Part shown: piece after piece, positions 7,099-15,149 of the stretch
Numbering within the stretch: the stretch's first letter is position 1
Layout of the letters: every line of letters starts with the position of its first letter
Assembly (NCBI GenBank): GCA_038213835.1
Contig: JBBQSN010000085.1
Span: forward strand, 1 to 15,149
Origin: JBBQSN01 sp038213835
GTDB taxonomy: Bacteria; Actinomycetota; Actinomycetes; Actinomycetales; CAWJMD01
Direction of reading: 5' to 3'
DNA: 15,149 nucleotides
Program-made: the position numbers and the translations under genes
Notes under the pieces: generated by a model
The model's input: the letters and a program-made list of their open reading frames with translations, nothing else
The model's database searches: none
What the model was told of the DNA's origin: nothing

Positions 7099-7123
7099 CG
7101 CAGCCGTCCGGCGGCCGGTGCCC
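7099..7123 (-). other. Short mraY-murD spacer
   Basis: This 25-base spacer is the only gap inside the otherwise overlapping gene chain from rsmH to ftsQ. It contains CCGGCCGCCGG, a weak 4-bp inverted repeat, and no strong Shine-Dalgarno. I see no promoter or terminator in it. Confidence 0.6.
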
Positions 7124-8209
7124 TCACGAGGTCACCACCCACTCGGCGTAGAACAGGCCGAGGCCCAGCGCGACGAACAGGCCGGCGACGATCCAGAACC
7201 GGATCACGATGGTGACCTCGGCCCACCCGGCCAGCTCGAAGTGGTGCTGCAGCGGGGCCATCCGGAACACCCGCTTCCCGGTGAGCTTGAACGAGCCCAC
7301 CTGGATCATCACCGAGAGCGTGATGATGACGAACAGGCCGGCCAGGACGACGAGCAGCAGCTCGGTGCGGGTCGTGATCGCCAGGCCGGCCAGGACGCCG
7401 CCCAGGGCCAGCGAGCCGGTGTCGCCCATGAAGATCTTGGCGGGCGAGGCGTTCCACCACAGGAAGCCGAAGCAGGCGCCCATCACCGCGGCGGCCACGA
7501 CGGCGAGGTCGAGGGGGTCCCGCACCTCGTAGCAGTTGGGCCCTGCCACCTCGATGATCTGGCAGGACTGGCCCGACTCCCAGATGCCGATCAGGACGAA
7601 GGCGCCGGCGACCATCGTCGCGGCACCGGTGGCGAGACCGTCGAGACCGTCGGTGAGGTTCACGCCGTTGCTGGCCGCCGCGACGATCACCTGCGCCCAC
7701 AGGACGAACAGCAGCAGCCCCACGACCGGTCCGGCGAAGGCGAGGTCGAACCCGGTGTCGCGGATCACCGAGACCGAGGTGGACGCGGGCGTGCGGTACT
7801 GCTCGTTCGGGAACTGCAGCGCCAGCACGGCGAACACGATCGCCACGAGGGACTGCCCGATCAGCTTGGGCACCGTGCGCAGGCCGAGGCTGCGTTGTCG
7901 GGAGATCTTGATGAAGTCGTCGAGGAAGCCGACGACCCCCAGCCCGGTCATGAGGAACAGCACCAGGACGGCCGACATCGTCACGGGGGCACCGGTGACC
8001 ACGTGCGCGACCGCGTAGGCGCCGAGCGTGGCGGCGATGATGATGGCGCCACCCATGGTGGGGGTCCCGCGCTTGGTGTGGTGCGAGGTGGGGCCGTCGT
8101 CGCGGATGAACTGCCCGTACCCGCGGCGCACGAGGAACCTGATGTAGAGCGGGGTCCCGAACAGCGAGAGCACCAGCGCGATCGCCGCCGACGCCAGGAC
8201 CGCCCTCAT
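7124..8209 (-). CDS. mraY: Phospho-N-acetylmuramoyl-pentapeptide transferase MraY
   Basis: Polytopic membrane enzyme that transfers phospho-MurNAc-pentapeptide to undecaprenyl phosphate, making lipid I. The 361-residue product has about ten transmembrane helices. It shows HHTKRGTPTMGG (43-54), the catalytic-pair segment GFLDDFIK (94-101, D97 and D98), NGVNLTDGLDGLA (181-193), FLWWNASPAKIFMGDTGSL (249-267) with D263 at the third essential Asp, and MAPLQHHFE (317-325), all standard. An extracytoplasmic loop (about 211-230) contains two cysteines (216, 226) that could pair. The ATG at 8209 overlaps the murF stop as ATGA and has a strong AGGAGG seven bases upstream, one of the best ribosome binding sites in the cluster, so it may be translated partly independently. 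Confidence 0.99.
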   Translation of the reverse strand: MRAVLASAAIALVLSLFGTPLYIRFLVRRGYGQFIRDDGPTSHHTKRGTPTMGGAIIIAATLGAYAVAHVVTGAPVTMSAVLVLFLMTGLGVVGFLDDFIKISRQRSLGLRTVPKLIGQSLVAIVFAVLALQFPNEQYRTPASTSVSVIRDTGFDLAFAGPVVGLLLFVLWAQVIVAAASNGVNLTDGLDGLATGAATMVAGAFVLIGIWESGQSCQIIEVAGPNCYEVRDPLDLAVVAAAVMGACFGFLWWNASPAKIFMGDTGSLALGGVLAGLAITTRTELLLVVLAGLFVIITLSVMIQVGSFKLTGKRVFRMAPLQHHFELAGWAEVTIVIRFWIVAGLFVALGLGLFYAEWVVTS

Positions 8210-9734
8210 CGCCCGCCCTCCTGCTCGTCGGCCGACCCACCGGTCGACCCCTCGGCCGACCCCTCGTCCCGCCCGACGTCAAGGGTGGCAGCCGGGGACG
8301 CGGTGTCGGCGGCGACACGCTCCCCCAGCCACCGCAGACCGCTGTCGCGCGAGGACTTCAGCAGGACGACGTCACCGGGGCGCAGCTCGTCGTGCAGCAG
8401 CTCGAAGGCGGCGTCGGCGTCGGGCACCCACGCCGACTCCTCGCCCCAGGAACCCTCCATCACCGCTCCGGTGTGGATCGCGCGGGCGCCGTCGCCGACC
8501 GCGACGACGCGCGAGACGTCGAGCCGGACGGCCAGGCGCCCGAGCTCGTCGTGCAGCCGGACCGACTCCTCGCCCAGCTCGAGCATGCCGCCGAGCACCG
8601 CCCAGGTGCGGCCGCCCGCCCGGCGCATCGAGACCAGCGCCTTGAGCGCGGCACGCATCGAGTCCGGGTTGGCGTTGTAGGCGTCGTTGACGACCGTGAC
8701 GCCGTCCGGGCGGTGGGTGACCTCCATCCGCCAGCGGCTCACCGTCCGGGCCGAGGAGAGCAGGTCGGCGACCTGCTCGACCCGCCCCCCGAGGAGCAGC
8801 GCGACCGCGGCGGCGGCGAGGGAGTTCGCCACGTGGTGCTCGCCGTGCAGCCCGAGCCGCACCGGGGCGCGACCGCCCGCGCCGTCGAGGTCGCTGACCA
8901 GGACGAAGGACGCGCGCCCCTCGTCGTCGAGGGTGACGTCGTCGCCCCGCACCTCGGCGACCGAGCCGTTGGCGCGGCTGGTGCCGACCACCCGGGCGCC
9001 GACCCGGTCGGCGACCCGGCGCATCGACGCGACCCGGGGGTCGTCGAGGTTGAGCACGGCGGTGCCCGTGGAGGTGAGCGCCTGCACCAGCTCGGACTTG
9101 GCCTGCTGCACGGCCTCGATCGACCCGAACTCGCCTGCGTGGGCGTGACCGACGTTGAGCACCACGGAGATGTCCGGCGGGGCGATCGTCGCGAGGTACT
9201 GCAGGTGCCCGGCCCCCCGCGCCCCCATCTCGACGACGAGGAACCGCGTGCCCGGCTCCGTGCGGCAGACCGTGAGGGGGACGCCGATCTCGGAGTTGTA
9301 CGACTCCTGCGCCGCTACCGTCGGCCCGAGCCCGGCCAGGACGTGGGCGAGCAGGTCCTTGGTGCTGGTCTTCCCGGACGACCCGGTGACGGCCACGACG
9401 ACGAGGTCCTTGCCGGCCGCCTCGACGACGTCGCGGGCCAACAGGCCGAACGCGGTCTCGGTGTCGGGGACCACGACCTGCGCGACCGGGACGTCGACCT
9501 CGCGCTGCACCAGCGCGACGACGGCCCCGGCTGCGTGGGCGGGACCGACGAAGTCGTGCCCGTCGACCTGCTCGCCGGGGCGGGCGACGTACAGCCCTCC
9601 GGGACCGCTCAGCCGCGAGTCGGTGACGACCGGGCCGTGGACCACCAGCTGCTGCGCCTGCTCGTCGGTGCTGCCGGGCGGGGGGACCAGCCGGCCGCCG
9701 GTGGCGGTCAGCACCTCGTGCAGCGTCAGCGGGA

Positions 9735-9738
<4 letters not shown>
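8206..9738 (-). CDS. murF: UDP-MurNAc-tripeptide--D-alanyl-D-alanine ligase MurF
   Basis: Cytoplasmic ATP-dependent ligase that adds D-Ala-D-Ala to the UDP-MurNAc-tripeptide, completing the pentapeptide precursor. The 510-residue product has an N-terminal domain with VVTDSRLSGPGGLYVA (37-52), an ATPase domain with the P-loop GSSGKTS (119-125), YNSEIGVPLT (147-156) and MGARGAGH (171-178), and a C-terminal domain with NDAYNANPDSM (351-361), LGGMLELG (382-389) and LKSSRDSGL (460-468). The last 25 or so residues are Gly/Ser/Asp/Glu-rich and look disordered. The GTG at 9738 overlaps the murE stop as GTGA and has GGAGG nine bases upstream. The stop overlaps the mraY start. Confidence 0.98.
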
Positions 9739-11485
<1,747 letters not shown>

Positions 11486-11489
<4 letters not shown>

Positions 11490-13435
11490 TCCCAGGTCAG
11501 CGGGTACGGCGTGGGCTTCGTCTGCGTCGGCGGGACCCCGAGGTCCTGCAGCGCGAACGACATCACGTCCTTGAACACCGGGGCCGCGACGGTGCCGCCG
11601 TAGTACCCGTTGGTCGGGCGCTGGACGACGACTCCGACCACGAGCTTCGGGTCGTCGGCGGGCGCCATGCCGATGAACGAGCCGGTGTAGCCGCTGTAGC
11701 CGCCCGGGCCGGGGGCCTGCGCGGTACCGGTCTTGCCCGCGATCCGGTACCCGGGGATCGCCGCGTTGCCGCCGGTTCCCTCGTCGACGGCGCTCTCGAG
11801 CATCGAGCGGACCGCCGCAGCGGTCTCCGGGCTGACCACGGGGGTCGCCTCCGCCGCTGGTGCCTCCTCGAACAGGCCGTCCTCCCCCGCGACGCCGTCG
11901 ACCAGGCGCGGGGTCATCCGGACGCCGTCGTTGCCGATCGTCGCGAACACGTCGACGGCCTGCAGGGCGTTGGTCGAGACGCCCTGCCCGAAGAGCACGG
12001 CGAACTGCTGGCGGCCGTCCCAGTCGTCCGGTTGCGCCAGGATCCCCTGGCTCTCGCCCGGGAAGTCCAGCCCGGTGGGCTGGCCGAACCCGAACCTGGT
12101 GAGGTAGTCGTACCGCTGCTGCTTGGTCAGCTGCTGACCCGCCTGCACGGTGCCGGTGTTGGAGGACTCGGCGAGGACGCCGGCGAACGTGCGCTTCTCG
12201 AGGCCGTGCTGGTGGGAGTCCCTGAAGGTCTGCCCGTTCTCGGTGGTGTATCGGTACGGCACCTCGAACGGGGTCGTCGGCTCGACGAGGCCCTCCTCGA
12301 GCACGGCGGCGGCCGTCACCACCTTGGCGGTCGAGCCCGGCTCGAAGACGTCGGACAGGGCGCGCGAGCCGCGGTCGACGGCCGGCGAGGCGCCCGGGTC
12401 GTTCGGGTCGACCGAGGGCGACTCGGCCAGCGCCAGGATGTTGCCGGTCTCGACCTCCTTGACGTAGACGACGCCCCACTCCGCCTTCGACTCCGCCACC
12501 TGCGCGGCGACCCGCTGCTGCGCGTACCACTGCAGGTCCCGGTCCAGCGTGAGCCTGACGCTGCGGCCGTCCACCGCCGCCTCCTCGGCCATGTCGCCGG
12601 TCGGGATCATCTGCCCGTCGCGGCCGCGTTCGAAGTTGCGGCTGCCGTCGGTGCCGGCCAGCACCTCGTCCAGGCTGCCCTCCAGCCCGGCCTGACCGTC
12701 GCCCTCGGCACTGGTGAACCCGAGCAGGTTCCCCGCGACGGCGCCGGCCGGGTAGCTGCGCACGCTCGTCTTCTGGCTGTAGACGCCGGGCACGTCCAGC
12801 TGCTGCACCTCGCGCCAGACCTCGGGGGTGACCTCCTTCGCCACGTACGCGAAGCGTGCGTCCCCGGTGAGGGCCAAGCCGACGGCCGTGGCGTCCTGAC
12901 CCGTGATCTCCGCGATGTCGGCGGCAGCGCCGTCGATCCCGGTTCCGCCGGAGCCCTCGGTGCTGCCCTCGTACTGCGCCACCAGGGTCTGGTCGACGGT
13001 GATGGTGCGCCGCTCGACGTTGGAGGCCAGGACGACCCCGTCGGCGTCGGTGATCTGCCCGCGGTCGGCGACCAGCGTGGTGGTGACGAGCCGGTTGCCC
13101 AGCGCCTCGCCGGCCAGGGTGGAGGCGTCCAGGCCCTGCATCTGGACCAGCCGCGCCGCGAACAGGCTGAGGACGACCAGGACGAGCAGGACGAACCAGC
13201 GGGCCCGCTTGTCGTGCGCGGCCGGGCGCGGCTCGGGGCGACCGCGGGCAGCGGGCGGAGCCCCGGAGGAGGACCGGCGGACGGGGGTCTCCTGCGCGCT
13301 CCGGTTCCCCGGCGCGTCCTCGCCGCGCCTGGCTGCCGCTGCTCGGGTGCCGCTCGGGCGACCGGCGCCACGGGACGGTCGGCCGCGCGGCACCTTCGGC
13401 CGCGCAGGACGACGGACCGGTCCGGTGAGGGTCAC
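11486..13435 (-). CDS. ftsI: Septal transpeptidase FtsI (class B penicillin-binding protein)
   Basis: D,D-transpeptidase that crosslinks septal peptidoglycan outside the membrane, working with FtsW. The 649-residue product has an Arg/Pro-rich cytoplasmic tail (about 1-78), one transmembrane helix (about 79-96), a pedestal domain starting with LVADRGQITDADGVVLASN (121-139), and the transpeptidase domain with all three active-site motifs: S368-T-A-K371, S424-S-N426 and K568-T-G-T571. It ends at PTPYPLTWE with no PASTA repeats, as in mycobacterial PbpB. The GTG at 13435 overlaps the stop of the FtsL-like gene as GTGA, and the FtsI stop overlaps murE. The frame is open further upstream, but that lies inside the FtsL-like gene. 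The basic tail before the membrane helix is long for the family. Confidence 0.98.
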
Positions 13436-14103
13436 GGGGTGACCGCCGTCCCGGGCGTGACCGCCCCGTCGCCGACCGCGGCCGTCTCCTGCTCGGCGGC
13501 GACCTGCTCCGCTGCGGCCAGGTCGGCCGCGGCCTTCGCCGCAACCGTCTCCTGCTCGGCCTTCGTGCGGGCCTCCTGCTGAGCTGCCTGCGCCGCCTCC
13601 TGCGCCGCCTCCTGCGCGGCCGCCGGCGCGTCGGGGACGACGTCCAGGCCGGCGGCGGGGATCGACGTGGCGAGCGGCGTCGTCCCGGCCTCCGCCGGGG
13701 CCGGGGAGCCGAGCACCGTGCCGTCGCTCATCCGGATGAAGGCGGGGTTGACGTTGGGGACCATCCCGAGCTCCTGGGCGCGCTCGGACAGCACCGCGGG
13801 GGACGCCCGGACGGCGAGCCGCTCGTTGAGGTCCTGCTCGGTCTCGGCGAGCGCGATCTGGCGGTTCTCCAGCACGTGCTCGGCGTAGGCGCCGCGAGAC
13901 AGCACGATGTTGATGACGAGCACGCCGAGCAGGCTCGCCACCAGGACGGCGGCGCACAGCGCAGCGAACGGGAGCCGGAACCGGGTCGAGGCCGGCGGGG
14001 CGAGCAGGGTCAGCCGCGGCCGCGGTGACGGCGCGGCAGGACGGGCCCGCCGTACGGCGGTGGCGACCCGCGAGCGCGCGGTCCCGCTGGGAGACACGCT
14101 CAC
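13432..14103 (-). CDS. ftsL: FtsL-like bitopic division protein with long Ala/Gln/Glu-rich C-terminal tail
   Basis: Called from position between rsmH and ftsI and from topology, because FtsL conserves little sequence. The 223-residue product has a basic cytoplasmic tail (1-43), one transmembrane helix (about 45-68), a short predicted coiled coil (about 70-98, with HVLENRQIALAETEQDLNER) and the septum-protein-type segment SPAVLSERAQELGMV (101-115). In E. coli this protein pairs with FtsB and FtsQ to activate FtsWI; the same role is inferred here. Residues about 161-209 are a run of Ala, Gln, Glu and Lys predicted to be helical, placed outside the membrane and unusual for the family. The GTG at 14103 overlaps the rsmH stop as GTGA, with GGGGTGG upstream; the stop overlaps the ftsI start. 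Confidence 0.88.
   Translation of the reverse strand: MSVSPSGTARSRVATAVRRARPAAPSPRPRLTLLAPPASTRFRLPFAALCAAVLVASLLGVLVINIVLSRGAYAEHVLENRQIALAETEQDLNERLAVRASPAVLSERAQELGMVPNVNPAFIRMSDGTVLGSPAPAEAGTTPLATSIPAAGLDVVPDAPAAAQEAAQEAAQAAQQEARTKAEQETVAAKAAADLAAAEQVAAEQETAAVGDGAVTPGTAVTP
13477..13623 (-). repeat. Low-complexity Ala/Gln/Glu region of the FtsL-like gene
   Basis: Encodes residues 161-209, mostly A, Q, E and K with the repeats AAQEAAQEAAQAAQQE. At DNA level two exact 12-base copies of GCCGCCTCCTGC (13592-13603 and 13604-13615, plus strand) adjoin a degenerate third, suggesting growth by slippage. The residue pattern would form a long amphipathic or solvent-exposed helix. Confidence 0.7.
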
Positions 14104-15071
14104 GCCGCCACCCCGGCGAACCGCAGCCGCTCGGCCGCCCGCAGCCGTACCGAGCCGGCGCGCGGGTTGCCCGCCTGCTCCACCTCGGAGGCCGTCTCCG
14201 CCCCGCGCGTCAGCAGCCGCAAGGTCGGGGCGTGCTCGGGCAGCTCGACCGGCAGGTCGAGCGGTGCTGTGCTCGTCGCGCGCGCGGCCAGCGCCTGCTT
14301 GGTGAGCCTGTCCTCGAGCGAGTGGTACGACATCACGACGATCCGGCCACCGACGGCGACGGCGTCGATCGCAGCGGGCAGCGCCCGCTCGAGCGCCTCC
14401 AGCTCGCCGTTCACCTCGATCCGCAGCGCCTGGAAGGTCCGCTTGGCCGGGTTGCCTCCGGTGCGGCGGGTCGCGGCCGGCACGCTCGCGCGGACGATGT
14501 CGACCAGCCGGGCGCTGGTAGTGAACGGCGCCTGCCCGCGGGCACGGACGACCGCGTCGGCGATCCGGCGGGCGAAGCGCTCCTCGCCGTAGCTGCGCAG
14601 CACCCGCGCGAGGTCACCTGCGGGGTAGGTGTTGAGGACGTCGGCGGCGGTCTGGCCCCGGGTCTGGTCCATCCGCATGTCCAACGGCGCGTCCTGGCTG
14701 TAGGAGAACCCGCGCTCGGACTCGTCCAGCTGGAGGGAGGAGACCCCGAGGTCGAGCAGGACCCCCTGCACCGACGCGAGCCCCAGGTCGGCGAGGACCT
14801 CGCCGACCCGGTCGTAGACCGCGTGCACCAGCATCACGCGCTCGCCGTAGCCGGCGAGCCGGCGGCCGGCCAGCTCGACCGCCTGCGGGTCGCGGTCGAT
14901 CCCGACCAGGCGGGCCTGCGGGCAGCGCTGCAGCAGCGCCTCGCTGTGCCCGCCCATGCCGAGGGTCGCGTCGACGACCACCGCGCCCGGCTCGGCCAGG
15001 GCCGGCGCGAGGAGCGCGACGCAGCGGTCGAGCAGCACGGGAACGTGGCGCGCTGCGGCATCGGAAGACAT
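14100..15071 (-). CDS. rsmH: 16S rRNA (cytosine(1402)-N(4))-methyltransferase RsmH (MraW)
   Basis: S-adenosylmethionine-dependent enzyme that methylates N4 of C1402 in the 16S rRNA decoding centre. It is not a wall enzyme but habitually sits in the dcw cluster. The 323-residue product has HVPVLLDR (9-16), the SAM-binding DATLGMGGHSEALL (34-47), GIDRDPQA (57-64), DLGVSSLQLDESERGFSY (107-124), DAPLDMRMD (127-135), NPAKRTFQALRIEVNGEL (207-224), SYHSLEDR (248-255) and NPRAGSVRLRAAER (302-315). The ATG at 15071 is chosen because GAAAGG lies six bases upstream. A GTG at 15101 in the same frame would add ten residues but sits in the tandem repeat, with an in-frame TGA just before it. The stop overlaps the next gene as GTGA. 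Confidence 0.97.
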   Translation of the reverse strand: MSSDAAARHVPVLLDRCVALLAPALAEPGAVVVDATLGMGGHSEALLQRCPQARLVGIDRDPQAVELAGRRLAGYGERVMLVHAVYDRVGEVLADLGLASVQGVLLDLGVSSLQLDESERGFSYSQDAPLDMRMDQTRGQTAADVLNTYPAGDLARVLRSYGEERFARRIADAVVRARGQAPFTTSARLVDIVRASVPAATRRTGGNPAKRTFQALRIEVNGELEALERALPAAIDAVAVGGRIVVMSYHSLEDRLTKQALAARATSTAPLDLPVELPEHAPTLRLLTRGAETASEVEQAGNPRAGSVRLRAAERLRFAGVAA

Positions 15072-15077
15072 CTCGAC

Positions 15078-15083
15078 CCTTTC
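15078..15083 (-). promoter_or_regulatory. Ribosome binding site deciding the rsmH start
   Basis: On the minus strand GAAAGG is followed by GTCGAG and the ATG at 15071. This spacing and purine content favour the ATG over the upstream GTG at 15101, which has only a pyrimidine-rich repeat unit before it. Confidence 0.65.
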
Positions 15084-15085
15084 AC

Positions 15086-15149
15086 GGAGGTGCAGGTTCA
15101 CGGAGGTGCAGGTTCACGGAGGTGCAGGTTCACGGAGGTGCAGGTTCAC
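15086..15149 (-). repeat. 16-bp tandem repeat, four exact copies, upstream of rsmH
   Basis: Four perfect head-to-tail copies of GGAGGTGCAGGTTCAC on the plus strand (15086-15101, 15102-15117, 15118-15133, 15134-15149), reading GTGAACCTGCACCTCC on the rsmH strand. The next bases toward rsmH share the GTGAA of the unit (TTCAC at 15081-15085), so the array ends in a partial copy. It continues to the window edge, so the true copy number is unknown. It lies where the mraZ-rsmH spacer or an mraZ/rsmH promoter would be. The unit does not show the roughly 10-base TGGGN repeats typical of MraZ boxes, though GGAGGTG recurs every 16 bases. No function can be assigned. Confidence 0.9.

Noticed and set aside
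15069..15101. GTG at 15101 as the rsmH start
   Set aside because: It lies in the tandem repeat without a ribosome binding site; the ATG at 15071 has GAAAGG at proper spacing and begins the conserved protein.
15086..15149. CRISPR-like array
   Set aside because: The copies are directly contiguous with no spacers, so this is a simple tandem repeat.

Overview
The window is one continuous stretch of a division and cell wall (dcw) cluster from a high-GC Gram-positive bacterium, almost certainly an actinomycete. The evidence is the strong GC bias at third codon positions, frequent GTG starts, the gene order, meso-diaminopimelate-type MurE, a class B PBP without PASTA domains, an FtsZ N-terminus of the actinobacterial type, and the MurG signature PLPIGNGEQRLNA. 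The family cannot be fixed from sequence alone; a Geodermatophilaceae-like or related lineage is only a guess.

Every gene is on the minus strand, so transcription runs from high to low coordinates: rsmH (mraW), ftsL-like, ftsI (PBP3 type), murE, murF, mraY, murD, ftsW, murG, murC, ftsQ, then the first 57 codons of ftsZ, cut by the left edge. The right edge lies in a 16-bp tandem repeat upstream of rsmH, where mraZ would be expected next. Coding density is extreme. Eight junctions are 4-base NTGA overlaps and one is a 1-base TGATG overlap. The only gaps are 25 bases between mraY and murD and 186 bases between ftsQ and ftsZ. The ftsQ-ftsZ gap holds an AT-rich promoter-like segment, a perfect inverted repeat and a G-run array on the template strand.

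Together the genes encode the path from UDP-MurNAc to the septum. MurC, MurD, MurE and MurF add the stem peptide. MraY makes lipid I and MurG makes lipid II. FtsW polymerises glycan and FtsI crosslinks it. FtsQ and the FtsL-like protein are the bitopic regulators of FtsWI, FtsZ is the ring, and RsmH is a 16S rRNA methyltransferase that habitually travels with the cluster.

I found no mobile element, CRISPR, tRNA, rRNA, toxin, defence gene or other accessory system. The points worth a second look are local: the 16-bp repeat upstream of rsmH, an anomalous nine-codon patch in ftsW, the ftsZ leader structure, two adjacent 12-bp minisatellites in ftsQ, and an Ala/Gln/Glu-rich tail on the FtsL-like protein.
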